A DNA stretch of 64,000 nt from a bacterium BMS3Abin11 (GTDB lineage: Bacteria; Pseudomonadota; Gammaproteobacteria; BMS3Bbin11), in NCBI GenBank assembly GCA_002897635.1, contig BDTD01000025.1, positions 62,001-126,000 on the forward strand, read 5' to 3'. Shown here in pieces: positions 44,396-54,778 of the stretch. The position numbers and the translations under genes were made by a program. Each line of letters begins with the position of its first letter. Within the stretch, counting starts at the first letter, position 1. The notes under the pieces were generated by a model. The model made no database searches, was not told the origin of the DNA, and saw only the letters and a list, made by a program, of their open reading frames with translations.

Positions 44396-47046
44396 TCATG
44401 CATCAATCGACGATAGCCACCGCCAATAAGAGCGGCAATATCCAGCAACAGACCCGGCAACGGTGAATGCAGGCGATAAGCCAGATAAACCCCGTGCCAC
44501 TCTGGACCAAATTTTTCCTTGAAGCTGCGCAGACCCTTGTAACTATAAAAATGGTTACCGTGCTCGAATGCCAACCGTGCCACCTTCTCCGAGACACGGG
44601 CGTGGCGCGACTGACCAACACTGCTAAGAGGAGCAACACCCAGATCGAAATAACGGTAACCGCTGTTGCGCGCATATTCAATAAGCTGTACGAACAAAAA
44701 ATCCATGGTACCTTTTGGTGCCGTAGGCAAACTGCGCATCAGATCGATGGTTAGCTGTTCGTGCGATCCGTAGGCAGGCATCAGTGAGGCGAATGCCACC
44801 GCCTGCTGACCCTGTCTGACCAGTGCCAGCGGACTGCGTTGCAGGTAGTCACGATCAAAGCGGCCCAGCGAGAAACCTTTCTCGGCTGTGTGTTTACTGA
44901 CCAGCCAGGCATCGGACACGGCTCGCAATTCCCGCCACAAGGTCTCATTCAGAGGATGCTCCAGTATCTCGAAGCAGACCCCGGCACGTTCCGCCTGGCT
45001 GATACTGTGTCGTAGCGATGCGCGGTTTTTGCCTGCCAGCGAAAATGTCGTCACCGGCACTAGCGCCAGTTCGCCGAGTTTAAAAAGTTTGAAACCCAGG
45101 TCGTGATACAACCCGAGACTGGTTTCAGAAACCTCATAAAATACTGGCTCCAGATCGTATTGATCAGCGAAGCTGTAGAACTCCTCAATAGCATCACGGA
45201 ATACGGTGCTGTCACCATTGGGGTCACCGAGTGCCACCAGGCGATGGCGGATGCGTGCATAGGGGATCAGTACCCGGTCACCAGCGGCATAGAATAGCTG
45301 TTTGTCGCCAGCTAATACCAGGTGGGCGAACGAACCACCACCGTGACGGTTGAGAAACTCGCTCGCTGCCACCAGTGCGGCACTATCCGGCCTGCTGTCG
45401 TCGGGACGCGGCAGGCGAAAAAACAGCCACCCCTGGATACCCAGGGCAAACAACGGCAGTAGCAGCAATGAACGCAGAAAACGTTCCGCATGCGCCGTAT
45501 CCAATGTCGACCAGCGCAAAACATCCGCCAGCCAGACATTGTTGTCCACCAGAAACCCTAATGCCGCATACAGCCCCAGCGATACCAGCATCGCCAAAAG
45601 CCAGTGGGCAGTGCGCAGACTGACCACCGAGAAGGTCTGGCGGTAAAACCGGGCGCGCTGCATACGCAACAGCACGGCCAGGGCGACCAGGAAACTCGCC
45701 TGCACATAGTGAAAATCCTTCAACATGATCAGCAGGGCTCCGTACAGAAGCACAGGAATAACCAGCAGATAGACGCGTTCGACCTGGCGGACGATACCAC
45801 CGGCAAGAATAACCAGCATCACACCAATAAACACACTGCCAAGATGCAGGCCCTCAAGCAAAGCAACCGGCAACGACATATGCCAATCGGCCAGTTGCTC
45901 ATCAACCGGTCCTGGCAACGCCGCGTAAACCAACAACACGACACCGGCAGCAAACGTCAGGTAGGCCAGCGCTCGCACGGCAATCGCGGAAAACAACACT
46001 AGTGGCAGGCGTAGTGGTGCAAGCAGCGGGCTTACGCGCCAGTGGTGCAGCAACGAGTTTAGCGGGCCGTTTTCACTCGATGTCAGAACCGACCCCCCGA
46101 GATAGATGCCGATAAGCCAGGGGACAACGTAGTAGACGATACGAAACATCACGATACCGGCCACCAGTGCATCACTGTCCATGCCCTGTGTGCGCAACAA
46201 AAGGAACAATACCCCGTCAAAGACGCCGACCCCACCGGGCAACATACTGGCAATGCCGGCCAGGGCAGCCGTCACAAAAGCGACGCCCACCTGCACGATG
46301 GAGATATCGACACCCGCTGCTGTGATACACAGCCAGACCGTCAGAGCGGCAAGCAACCAGTCGAGGATACTGATCCCTACCAGACCCGCCTGCCGCCAGC
46401 GGGACAATACTGGCAGATTGCCGAGGAAGCGGTGATGTAGCCGGCCATCCCCGGTCAACAGCAGATACAGTGGCAGGTAGGCAGCCGCCACTGTTAATGC
46501 ACCAGCACTGACCCAGGTGGTATCGCGCAATGCGCCTGACAACCACAGCGGCCATGACAGCGCGGAAAGACCAACCGGGATAGTCAACATGACCAGTGCG
46601 GCATGGCTCGCGGCCTGGCGATGCGGCAGCTGAGCCCTGCCAAGCAGCAAGTATCTCAAACCGGATCCGGTCAGTCCGGCGAGACCCACCATATTATTGA
46701 AGGTATTTGCTATCCATGCATCGTGTACCCACGCGCGCCAGCTACGCTGAATACCCAGAGCGGGTGCAATCAGCAGGTCGTAGGGCGTCATTGCCAGGAT
46801 GGCCAATAGCGCCAGCAGCTGTATACCGAGTACCGGTCCAAGCGGTATGAGGTGCAAGGCATCACGCACCCGCAGCAGATCGATCGACGATACCTGCTGC
46901 CAACCAGCGGCCAGCATGGCGGCCAGGAGCAGAACAGGGATAACGAAACGCACTCTGCGGAAGCGATATGTGGTGACCACCTCATCGGATGATCCTGCTG
47001 CTTCCGGCTTTCGCTTAACAGAACCGGCAGGATCTGATCGACTCAT
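44389..47046 (-). CDS. mprF: MprF-type phosphatidylglycerol aminoacyltransferase/flippase
   Basis: About 885 residues from the ATG at 47046 (GGGGGA upstream; a longer frame reaches 47118). An N-terminal flippase region of about 14 helices (LTGSGLRYLLLGRAQLPHR; MLPGGVGVFDGVLFLLLR) is followed by a cytoplasmic aminoacyltransferase domain (DUF2156: LGDPNGDSTVFRDAIEEFY; KGTMDFLFVQLIEYA; YRYFDLGVAPLSSVG; SYKGLRSFKEKFGPEW). MprF attaches Lys or Ala to phosphatidylglycerol and moves it outward, making the surface less negative; the amino acid cannot be told. In Gram-negatives this supports acid and antimicrobial-peptide tolerance. Confidence 0.93.
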   Translation of the reverse strand: MSRSDPAGSVKRKPEAAGSSDEVVTTYRFRRVRFVIPVLLLAAMLAAGWQQVSSIDLLRVRDALHLIPLGPVLGIQLLALLAILAMTPYDLLIAPALGIQRSWRAWVHDAWIANTFNNMVGLAGLTGSGLRYLLLGRAQLPHRQAASHAALVMLTIPVGLSALSWPLWLSGALRDTTWVSAGALTVAAAYLPLYLLLTGDGRLHHRFLGNLPVLSRWRQAGLVGISILDWLLAALTVWLCITAAGVDISIVQVGVAFVTAALAGIASMLPGGVGVFDGVLFLLLRTQGMDSDALVAGIVMFRIVYYVVPWLIGIYLGGSVLTSSENGPLNSLLHHWRVSPLLAPLRLPLVLFSAIAVRALAYLTFAAGVVLLVYAALPGPVDEQLADWHMSLPVALLEGLHLGSVFIGVMLVILAGGIVRQVERVYLLVIPVLLYGALLIMLKDFHYVQASFLVALAVLLRMQRARFYRQTFSVVSLRTAHWLLAMLVSLGLYAALGFLVDNNVWLADVLRWSTLDTAHAERFLRSLLLLPLFALGIQGWLFFRLPRPDDSRPDSAALVAASEFLNRHGGGSFAHLVLAGDKQLFYAAGDRVLIPYARIRHRLVALGDPNGDSTVFRDAIEEFYSFADQYDLEPVFYEVSETSLGLYHDLGFKLFKLGELALVPVTTFSLAGKNRASLRHSISQAERAGVCFEILEHPLNETLWRELRAVSDAWLVSKHTAEKGFSLGRFDRDYLQRSPLALVRQGQQAVAFASLMPAYGSHEQLTIDLMRSLPTAPKGTMDFLFVQLIEYARNSGYRYFDLGVAPLSSVGQSRHARVSEKVARLAFEHGNHFYSYKGLRSFKEKFGPEWHGVYLAYRLHSPLPGLLLDIAALIGGGYRRLMHDR

Positions 47047-47205
47047 GATTAATCCCCCCAACCCGGTCGAACCGGAACCAAACGCGGGTTGGGTCGAGCC
47101 CAGCTGAATCCAGCCCATCCTGTCTATTATTTTTCAGAGGTAAGACATAGCGTAGTCTAAGACTTATAGATGGCCGTTTCTACGGTTTCAGCATGCTTGA
47201 TGGAT

Positions 47206-47400
47206 TTACCGTGCCTGTTCCATCTCCTCAGTGCCACCATGCACGATCAACAGGTATTTGTCCACACCCAGCGACCGTTCATGTTCGATAATACTGTACT
47301 TCAGCACAGCGAGATTCGCTAGCGCCGCACCCAACAGGCCAATTCCCCCGGTACCTGGAAGAAAGCGACCCCGAGCAACAGCCCCCTTAACGCTCCCCAA
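47206..47400 (-). pseudogene. Possible remnant of a DUF1269-like stress protein
   Basis: The frame ends in VLKYSIIEHERSLGVDKYLL, IVHGGTEEMEQAR. This resembles the end of membrane-glycine-rich stress proteins that finish GLVGALVGLGIPEDEAxxYExxVxxGxxLVxVHxxxxE, with the glycine-rich helix part (GTGGIGLLGAALANL) partly preserved. There is no start site or N-terminal half. The assignment is tentative. It fills most of the 470-bp gap between mprF and kup. Confidence 0.4.
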
Positions 47401-47516
47401 AATGCACCAACACTACCCCATTTTTCATATACAGCCGCCGAGCGTATAAAATCCCGCCGGGTGTTTCTCGGAATGGTAGTCTTTGCCGACACTGGCGGGG
47501 TATTTATAGCCTCGCG

Positions 47517-49403
47517 TCACAGACTCACCTGCAAACCGAGTTCCAGAACGCGATCCTCAGGTAAACGATAGTAAGCGGTAGCACGGGTAGCATTGCGCGC
47601 CAGCCAGACAAAAATCAGTTCCTGCCAGTAAGGCAATCCTGGTAGGTCACGTCTCGCAATCAGCGTTTCCCGACCAATGATATAAGTTGCCGCATCGGGA
47701 TCAATCGGAATGCCGATGTGTTCGCCAAGCTTCAACGCCAGCGGAATATTCGGTGGTTGCGAGAACCCATACCGCACACGTAAACGCATCACTCCCTGAC
47801 CGAGGTTTTCAAAATCCAGGCGCTCGCTGGCGGGCACATGGGGTCGGTCGGCGGTAGTCACCGTGAGGAATATAACCCGCTCATGCAGTGTAGTTGTACA
47901 TGCCATATGCTGTATCAGCGCAGCCGGTATAGACTGACCGTAATGCCCGGTCATCACCACCGCAGTGCCGGGTACGCGATACGGCGGATCGTCCTCGATT
48001 TTCTTCAGGAACGCATCCTGCTGGATGCCTCGCTCTGATAACCGTGCCGCCAGCAGGGCGCGACCGGCCCGCCAGCTCCACATCAGTGCAAAAATCAGCC
48101 CTGCAATTAACAATGCATACCAGCCACCGTCCAGTATCTTGGCCAGGTTGGCGCCGAGAAATGCACTATCAATGGTAATGAACAGGGCACCAGCCCAGAG
48201 TGCAAGCACCGGGCGCCAGTGATAGCGTAGCGCCACGGTTATAGCTAGCAGCGTGGTCACGACCATATCCATTGATACGGCAACGCCATAGGCCGAAGCC
48301 AGGGCGTCAGAAGTGCCAAAACCCACGACCAGCGCTATGCTGGCCGCCATCAACAGCCAGTTGACCAACGGCAGGTATACCTGCCCGGATTCATCGGCCT
48401 GAGTAAAAATAACCCGCATGCGCGGTAGCTGACCGAGATGGATCGCCTGACGGGTGAGCGAAAAGGTTCCGCTGATCACCGCTTGTGACGCGATAACCGC
48501 GGCGGCGGTAGCCAGTACCACCAGTGGGATGCTGGCCCAGTCCGGTGCGAGGTAAAAGAACGGTGCCTGGATGGCATCCGGATGCTGCATCAACATGGCA
48601 CCCTGACCAAGATAGTTCAGAAACAGAGCCGGGAAGACGATCAGGAACCAGGCACGACGGATTGGTGAGATGCCAAAATGCCCGAGGTCTGCATACAATG
48701 CCTCTCCTCCGGTCACTACCAGAAACACGGAACCCAGAGTGAGAAAGCCGGTCAGCCCGTTGTTGGCAAAGAACTGCACCGAATACACGGGGTTAAATGC
48801 CATCAGTACCGACGGATGCGATATAATCCCGCGTAATCCCAACACCGCCAGTACCAGAAACCAGACTAGCATGACCGGGCCGAACAGACGACCGATCTGT
48901 CCGCTACCACGCCGCTGTACCATAAACAGGAGCACCAGAATGATGACAGTGAGCGGTACAATGAACGGATCAAGCTGCGGCGCCGCTACGCGTAAGCCTT
49001 CAACTGCGCTGAGGACGGAAATGGCGGGGGTGATAGTACCGTCTCCATACAGCAGACAGGCACCGAACAGGCCCATCAGCATCAGAATGTAACGTGCCTG
49101 ACCGGGTTTGGTTTTCCAGGGATTTAACAGTGCAACCAGGGCGATGATACCGCCTTCTCCCTGGTTATCCGCACGCAACACGAAAACGAGGTATTTTATT
49201 GAGATCACCAGTACCAGTGACCACAGGATCAGCGACAGCACACCCAACAGATCAGGCAGGTCGAGTACCGGCGAATCGGCCCCACCGAAACTCTCGCGCA
49301 ATGCATATAGCGGACTGGTACCGATATCACCGAATACCACGCCCAGAGTGGACAGTACAACGGCGCGCTGCTTAGTCGGTTGCGGCGTCGTTGTATCTGT
49401 CAT
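47517..49403 (-). CDS. kup: Kup-type potassium uptake permease
   Basis: A 628-residue inner-membrane K+/H+ symporter. The start at 49403 gives the family N-terminus LSTLGVVFGDIGTSPLYALRE; the longer frame to 49517 overlaps the DUF202 gene. Other family markers are LSLILWSLVLVISIKYLVFVLRADNQGEGG, YGDGTITPAISVLSAVEGL and GTAVVMTG in the C-terminal soluble domain. Twelve helices are expected. K+ uptake supports pH and osmotic homeostasis. Confidence 0.96.
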   Translation of the reverse strand: MTDTTTPQPTKQRAVVLSTLGVVFGDIGTSPLYALRESFGGADSPVLDLPDLLGVLSLILWSLVLVISIKYLVFVLRADNQGEGGIIALVALLNPWKTKPGQARYILMLMGLFGACLLYGDGTITPAISVLSAVEGLRVAAPQLDPFIVPLTVIILVLLFMVQRRGSGQIGRLFGPVMLVWFLVLAVLGLRGIISHPSVLMAFNPVYSVQFFANNGLTGFLTLGSVFLVVTGGEALYADLGHFGISPIRRAWFLIVFPALFLNYLGQGAMLMQHPDAIQAPFFYLAPDWASIPLVVLATAAAVIASQAVISGTFSLTRQAIHLGQLPRMRVIFTQADESGQVYLPLVNWLLMAASIALVVGFGTSDALASAYGVAVSMDMVVTTLLAITVALRYHWRPVLALWAGALFITIDSAFLGANLAKILDGGWYALLIAGLIFALMWSWRAGRALLAARLSERGIQQDAFLKKIEDDPPYRVPGTAVVMTGHYGQSIPAALIQHMACTTTLHERVIFLTVTTADRPHVPASERLDFENLGQGVMRLRVRYGFSQPPNIPLALKLGEHIGIPIDPDAATYIIGRETLIARRDLPGLPYWQELIFVWLARNATRATAYYRLPEDRVLELGLQVSL

Positions 49404-49435
49404 CGAAAACAGGGGTAGTGTCGGTTTTCCAACGC

Positions 49436-49804
49436 TTAGCCAAAACCACGTACCAGATAGACAATAAGCAGGACACCCAGAATGGAGACTCCTATATTTA
49501 TGCTTGTGCCACACCACAGCATGTAGCCTTTCGGGATTTCATCCTCCGACAGATTTTTTAAAAAACGTCTGAACTGTATAACCGAAAACAGGCTCATTAT
49601 GGCAGCGAAAGCGATCAGCGCAAGACCAATGAAAAAAGACAGTTGTCGTTGCCCGGCAATGTTAGAAAGCTGCAGTATCTTTATAAACAGACCGAATCGT
49701 TCGATTACGAATCCCAGCGCTATCAGCGCCACGGCGGTACGGTTCCAGGACAGCAGGGTTCGCTCCGCCGCGAACAGAACTCGTGGATCGTCGAGGTATG
49801 ACAT
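49436..49804 (-). CDS. DUF202 (YidH-type) membrane protein
   Basis: A 122-residue protein with three helices. It carries the DUF202 pattern LDDPRVLFAAERTLLSWNRTAVALIALGFVIERFGLF. Function is unknown; these proteins often sit near transporters. AGAAGGAGAA precedes the ATG. The kup start is 32 bp downstream, so co-transcription is likely. Confidence 0.9.
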   Translation of the reverse strand: MSYLDDPRVLFAAERTLLSWNRTAVALIALGFVIERFGLFIKILQLSNIAGQRQLSFFIGLALIAFAAIMSLFSVIQFRRFLKNLSEDEIPKGYMLWCGTSINIGVSILGVLLIVYLVRGFG

Positions 49805-49977
49805 GGTTCTCCTTCTTTATAGTGTGTGGGTATATTATTAACCCACCATGACCGTCATTTTATCGCATGCGAATGATACACTATTTTAGCCAGTGCGCCG
49901 TTTCCATCTCGTTGATCAGTGACCCACCACCGTGATGAGTCACCGGGATAGTTTTGGTGCATAACCCTGCATCATCA

Positions 49978-51543
49978 TTACACCCCGCTGGTATCTGTGC
50001 GAATTTTTAATCTGGAATCCGCGCTGGTAAGCGACACATCTGGTTTGCGCCGAAGCAGTAATAGCAGCGGGGCGAGTAGCAGAAAACTCAAAGTTACAAA
50101 CCAGTAGGCATCGATAAAACCAATCATACTGGCCTGCCGCCCAAGTTCATGTGCAAGCAGTTGTGGTGCCAACGGATCGGCAATGGTGAGATGCTTTACT
50201 GCCAACCACTGCTGTAACGCCGGATTGTACGGGTTAATGTCACCGCCGAGGCGGTTCCAGTTGACCTGCGTCATACGGGTGAATATCGTCGCTACAATAG
50301 ATATTCCGACGGCACTACCGACGGTGCGCGCCAGATTGAAAATAGCCGAACCCTGATCAGTTGCGGAGCGCGGCAGGGTCTCGTAGACCAATGTAGACAA
50401 CGGTACGAATATCATCCCCATACCCAGCCCCTGTAAAACACTTGGCCAGATGAACCAGCCAATCGACAGGTCGAAGTTGTACCAGGTCATCGGCCAGGTC
50501 CCGGCGGCGGCCAACACCAGGCCGACCAGTACTAGCCGGGGTGCTCCCACCCGGGATATCAAGCCTGACACCACGAACATCCCGAGCGCCGATGCCAGAC
50601 CGCGGGGCGCCATCACCAGACCGGTGGTTTCTGCCGGGTAGCCGAATAGCCGCTCCAGCATGAGTGGCTGCAGGACGATCATACCAAATAGCGCCATACC
50701 GAATCCCGCCATCATCAACGACGCGAGTACCAGGTTACGATCCTTGAGTAAATGCAACTGCAGCACGCTGTCGGGGCGCGACCAGCTACGCAGGGCGAAG
50801 GTGACCAGCCCTGTTATGGAGATCATCGCCATCGCAATAATCATGCCTGAATGAAACCAGTTCTCCTGATTGCCCCGGTCAAGCAGTATCTGCAGACTAC
50901 CGATTCCTGCCGCCAGCAACAGTGCGCCGATCCAGTCGAACTTCTCCCAGCGGGGCGTTTCCGGCTTCATCAGCCGCGATATCATCAGCAGGTTGATGAT
51001 GCCGATCGGCACGTTGATATAGAACACCCAGCGCCAGTTAAGATACTGGGTGATATAGCCGCCCAGCGTCGGGCCGAGGATCGGCCCGAGCATGATCCCC
51101 ACACCCCACAATGCCATGGCCTTACCGCGCTCACCGCTGGGAAAATTGTCGACCATAATGGATTGCGACAAAGGGATCACTGCGGCACCAAATCCACCCT
51201 GCAAGAGACGAAACAGTACCATTTCTGCGAGTGAATCCGACTGCCCGGCCAACGCGGAAGCGACGACGAATCCGCTGATGCTAATCAACATTAGCCGGCG
51301 GCGGCCCAACCGGGCCGCCAGAAACCCACTCATCGGAATAAAGATTGCCTCCATGACGATGTAAGCCGTCAACACCCAGGTAATCTGGTTTGCGGTTGCA
51401 CCCAGTGAACCCATCATGTGCGGCAATGCTACGTTTACGATGGTCATGTCAAGAATAACCATCACGGTAGCCAGCATGACCGCTATACCAAGCAGCCAAC
51501 GTGGTGAGTCGGCAGATACGGGGGTGGCGCGCACCCCGGTCAC
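49978..51543 (-). CDS. emrB: DHA2-family drug efflux transporter (EmrB-like)
   Basis: A 521-residue major-facilitator permease with 14 helices. Motif LDMTIVNVALPHMMGSLGAT opens the protein, then FLAARLGRRRLMLI (motif A), RLLQGGFGAAVIPLSQSIM and GPTLGGYITQYLNWRWVFYINVPIG (motif C region) are all typical of EmrB. It pairs with the EmrA-like adaptor 30 bp upstream. An outer-membrane channel gene is not in the window. Confidence 0.95.
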   Translation of the reverse strand: MTGVRATPVSADSPRWLLGIAVMLATVMVILDMTIVNVALPHMMGSLGATANQITWVLTAYIVMEAIFIPMSGFLAARLGRRRLMLISISGFVVASALAGQSDSLAEMVLFRLLQGGFGAAVIPLSQSIMVDNFPSGERGKAMALWGVGIMLGPILGPTLGGYITQYLNWRWVFYINVPIGIINLLMISRLMKPETPRWEKFDWIGALLLAAGIGSLQILLDRGNQENWFHSGMIIAMAMISITGLVTFALRSWSRPDSVLQLHLLKDRNLVLASLMMAGFGMALFGMIVLQPLMLERLFGYPAETTGLVMAPRGLASALGMFVVSGLISRVGAPRLVLVGLVLAAAGTWPMTWYNFDLSIGWFIWPSVLQGLGMGMIFVPLSTLVYETLPRSATDQGSAIFNLARTVGSAVGISIVATIFTRMTQVNWNRLGGDINPYNPALQQWLAVKHLTIADPLAPQLLAHELGRQASMIGFIDAYWFVTLSFLLLAPLLLLLRRKPDVSLTSADSRLKIRTDTSGV

Positions 51544-51573
51544 TCCATCCCCTGGATCAGTAAAGGGAGCATG

Positions 51574-52596
51574 TTATTCCCCGCGCTGCACCTGACCATT
51601 GGCCGGATTGTCGGGTTCTGCGGGGCCGCTGGTATCTATCGTCACGGAACTACTGGCGCCGATACGTAATGGCGGGTCACCGTCACGGGTGATGACCCGT
51701 ACTCGCACCGGGAAACGTTGTGTCACCTTGACCCAGTTGCCAGTGGCATTTTCCGGTGGAAGCAGGGAAAATGCCGCACCACTCGCCGGACTCACTGACT
51801 CGACGACGCCCTTGAATGTCTTACCTCGATACATATCTACCTTAATCGTGACAGGCTGCCCTGGCCGGATACGTGCAAGATCGGTTTCTTTATAGTTGGC
51901 ATCGACCCAGAAGGTCCGATTCTCCACCAGTGGGAAAAGCGGCTGTCCGGCCTGCACGATGTCACCCGGACGTACCAAAATCTTGCCCAGAACACCCGAC
52001 GCCGGTGCATTGATAGTGGTATAGGACAGGTTCAGGCGCGCCTGATCACGTGCGGCTTCGGCAACACCGATGCGCGCACCGGCTTCATCCTTTTCACGCA
52101 AAGCCCGGTTATAAACAGCCTGCCCCGCTTTGAGAGCTGCCTCTGCCACGCGCAACTTGTCATAATCGGAATCGGTCTGTGCCTGCGACACGGCCTGCCG
52201 CGCAAGCATGCGGGTATCGCGCCCATAGCGGCGACGGGCATTGTCCAGCTGCGCCTGCCGTTGGGTGATCATTGCGTTAGAAGCCTCGACTGTAGCGTCG
52301 GCGGCCAACTTCTGCTGTTGAGCGAGTACCAACTCCGCCTGTGCCCGCCGCACGGCGATCCGATAGAGCCTGTCATCGATCGCTATCAACATCTGACCCT
52401 GACTCACTTTCTGGTGATTCTTGACCGATACCCTGACAACCCGCCCACCAATCTGTGGCTCAATACGTACGACGTGGGCGGTAGCATAGGCGTCTGATGT
52501 GCTGGGATAGATGGCTTCATACCTCCAGTACGCATACAACCCACCCCCCGCTACTGCCGTGGAGATCAGCAGCAACGCCCATCCATATTTCGTCAT
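51574..52596 (-). CDS. emrA: HlyD-family membrane fusion protein (EmrA-like)
   Basis: A 340-residue periplasmic adaptor anchored by one N-terminal helix (WALLLISTAVAGGGLYAYW). It has the biotinyl-lipoyl half motif HVVRIEPQIGGRVVRVSVKNHQKVSQGQML, a long alpha-hairpin and the second half motif INAPASGVLGKILVRPGDIVQAGQPLFPLVE. It links EmrB to an outer-membrane channel for efflux of hydrophobic compounds. First gene of the emrAB operon. Confidence 0.95.
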   Translation of the reverse strand: MTKYGWALLLISTAVAGGGLYAYWRYEAIYPSTSDAYATAHVVRIEPQIGGRVVRVSVKNHQKVSQGQMLIAIDDRLYRIAVRRAQAELVLAQQQKLAADATVEASNAMITQRQAQLDNARRRYGRDTRMLARQAVSQAQTDSDYDKLRVAEAALKAGQAVYNRALREKDEAGARIGVAEAARDQARLNLSYTTINAPASGVLGKILVRPGDIVQAGQPLFPLVENRTFWVDANYKETDLARIRPGQPVTIKVDMYRGKTFKGVVESVSPASGAAFSLLPPENATGNWVKVTQRFPVRVRVITRDGDPPLRIGASSSVTIDTSGPAEPDNPANGQVQRGE

Positions 52597-53054
52597 ACTT
52601 GTATTCCTTCAGTTCATTGGCCTGGCCGCATAAAGGAACAGCCTGCATGTATCGTACTCATCGCGCAGTGACACTGCAATAAAATAGTATACGCACGTAT
52701 AAAATAACGATACAAACAGTATTATTAACCTTCTCAGCGATCCAGAACTACTGGAAACCAGGCTTATATTGAGCATGTCTTGTCCTTCGCTAATGTCGTT
52801 CACCTCATATTGCAAAAAACTCGAGTCAGATTACGGGTTTTATTAACATACTCATTGCTACGTAACCGTTTATGCAAGTAGTCAGAATCGTTGACTCGGG
52901 TATCTGACATATTTTGTAAAAACTGGGGCCTGACCCAGGGTTTTTATCGTATACTTTTGAACTGGCAACCAGGAACCTGTGCCAACGCAACGGTGCCGGA
53001 ATTTCACTAAAAGGGGTCTGCGGATTCCCTTGAATGTCTCAGGAAAAAATAAAA
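52597..53054. other. Gene-free control interval between divergent genes
   Basis: 458 bp separate emrA (minus) and the thioredoxin gene (plus). No regulator gene is present. The A+T-rich left part (52680-52740) probably holds the emrAB promoter. A hairpin at 52923-52938 is described separately. No convincing ORF was found. Confidence 0.5.
52923..52945. terminator. Bidirectional hairpin with T-runs
   Basis: CTGGG and CCCAG form a short stem (inner bases GCCTGA), followed by GGTTTTT on the plus strand. The minus strand also has a T-run (CAGTTTTT). It would end transcription from either side, although no gene obviously needs it here. Confidence 0.4.
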
Positions 53055-53645
53055 ATGGGAATTCGAACCACAAAACGAATAATAATTTCTATGGTGATGA
53101 TAATTTTTGTCGCCGCCGGCATGGCGAGCAGAACTGCCCGGGCAGCAGAACTGAATGAGCTTATGAACAAGGTCGGAATGGCCATGCTCATAAACCGGGA
53201 TGAGGCACCCGATTTTGAGCTGAAAAACCTCAAGGGCGAGAAAGTCAAATTAAGCGACTATCGCAACAAGATTGTACTATTGAATTTTATGGCGACCTGG
53301 TGCCACTGGTGCCAGAAAGAAATGCCGCATTTACAAAAGTTGCATGAAAAATTCCGCGACAGGGATTTTGTTATTGTAGTTGTGTTTCAGGACCGGGAAG
53401 GTGCGAGTGCCGTCGTGCCTTTTATGAAAGAATCAGGTTACACGTTTGCAGTCAGTTCCGGCTTGCTGGATCCCACCGGAGAGGTGGGTAACCAGTATAG
53501 TGTAACCGGAACCCCGACGACATTACTTATCGACCGGACAGGTAAGATAATCGCCTGGGGGATGGGGTATCGAGACTGGTTCAGCCAGCCTGCCATTGAT
53601 TTGATAGAAAATCTTCTGGTTTCTTCGAAGGCCAGGAAAAAATAG
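53055..53645 (+). CDS. TlpA/ResA-like periplasmic thioredoxin
   Basis: About 196 residues from the ATG at 53055 (AGGA about 10 bases upstream); an in-frame ATG at 53034 is less likely. An N-terminal signal anchor (RIIISMVMIIFVAAGMASRTARA) precedes a thioredoxin fold with the redox pair C83-HW-C86 in MATWCHWCQKEMPHLQKLH and the cis-Pro loop SVTGTPTTLLIDRTG. Such proteins reduce apocytochrome c cysteines or other periplasmic thiols. It is convergent with ccdA, its natural electron donor. Confidence 0.92.
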   Translation: MGIRTTKRIIISMVMIIFVAAGMASRTARAAELNELMNKVGMAMLINRDEAPDFELKNLKGEKVKLSDYRNKIVLLNFMATWCHWCQKEMPHLQKLHEKFRDRDFVIVVVFQDREGASAVVPFMKESGYTFAVSSGLLDPTGEVGNQYSVTGTPTTLLIDRTGKIIAWGMGYRDWFSQPAIDLIENLLVSSKARKK

Positions 53646-53666
53646 CAGGCCTCTCTCCCTGTCCCC

Positions 53667-54512
53667 TTATTCTAGCTTAAGCAGTTTTGATTCCAGTTCG
53701 ATCAGCCATTCCGGGGTGGCGGAGAAGTACGTATTCAGGTCACTGATTGAGCCAATCAAAAGCAGCATGCCAATAATTAGCAGCAAAACACCACTGATAG
53801 TCTCAATGATATGTCCGTGGCGGTTGATCTTCTTTAAAAAGCCGGTAGCACGGCCCAATAACAGGGCCGTGAGCAGGAATGGAATCGCCAGTCCCAGGGA
53901 GTAGGCAGACAGCAGACCGGCCGACTTCATGACCGCCGCAACGGGGTCAGTACCATAGGTAGACCCGGCAGCGAGGGTAAGAATGGCGCCCAGCAGGGGG
54001 CCGATGCAGGGCGTCCAGCCCGCCGCGAAACTCACACCCACCACACCCGAGCGAATATACCCCGGTGTATTACTGTGTTTGGTCTGGACGCGACGCTCAG
54101 GAAGAATGATGGCATCCAGTTTGTTGTCGATGGTGACAAGCACCCGATACAGACGCGGCATCGCTGACAGCCAGACCTCTCCCTTTTTGATAATGCGGGA
54201 CATGTGTATCCCCAGGATAATGAGGACTACACCACCAACCTTTGTCAGTATGTCGGCAAAATCAGTACGCAGATAAGTGCCGAAAACCAGACCCATTGAG
54301 GCCCCGATCAGTATGAAGATAAAAGAGAAGCCGAGAACAAATACCAATGCATGCGCGAACATCCGAGAGCGCGATATATTGTCATCATCAGCGACCGAGA
54401 CGCCCGTGAGATAACTGAGGTACACCGGCATCAGCGGTAAAACGCACGGGGATAAGAATGATAACAGGCCAGCCAGTACAGCCAGCATGTAGGTAATGTC
54501 ACCAGCACCCAT
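53667..54512 (-). CDS. ccdA: CcdA-type cytochrome c biogenesis/thiol-transfer membrane protein
   Basis: A 281-residue, six-helix inner-membrane protein. Two redox-active Cys sit in the conserved sites LSFLSPCVLPLMPVYLSYLTG and SFAAGWTPCIGPLLGAILTLA. It moves electrons from cytoplasmic thioredoxin to periplasmic thiol proteins such as the neighbouring TlpA-like protein, and so supports cytochrome c maturation. Heme-protein genes elsewhere in the window would depend on this. Confidence 0.95.
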   Translation of the reverse strand: MGAGDITYMLAVLAGLLSFLSPCVLPLMPVYLSYLTGVSVADDDNISRSRMFAHALVFVLGFSFIFILIGASMGLVFGTYLRTDFADILTKVGGVVLIILGIHMSRIIKKGEVWLSAMPRLYRVLVTIDNKLDAIILPERRVQTKHSNTPGYIRSGVVGVSFAAGWTPCIGPLLGAILTLAAGSTYGTDPVAAVMKSAGLLSAYSLGLAIPFLLTALLLGRATGFLKKINRHGHIIETISGVLLLIIGMLLLIGSISDLNTYFSATPEWLIELESKLLKLE

Positions 54513-54778
54513 AGTTCAAGCTCTCAATCCTTGGTTGTGTTCATTTTTTGTGATATCCGGTTTTGCGTGAACAGCCCGGACAGAAGCAGGATTTGCGGGT
54601 GGAATAAAATTCGATCATCTACACGATCGCCATTTCTGCACGGCAGTTCTCAATCTTGCCGGAGTCTGTTATTGGCAGGAAAGACAAGTATGAACCTATC
54701 GTAAATATCAACGAATGGATATTAGCAGAATTGAGTATTAGAGAGAATTGTTCTGGCCCGGTTTTTTTACCATCTCAA

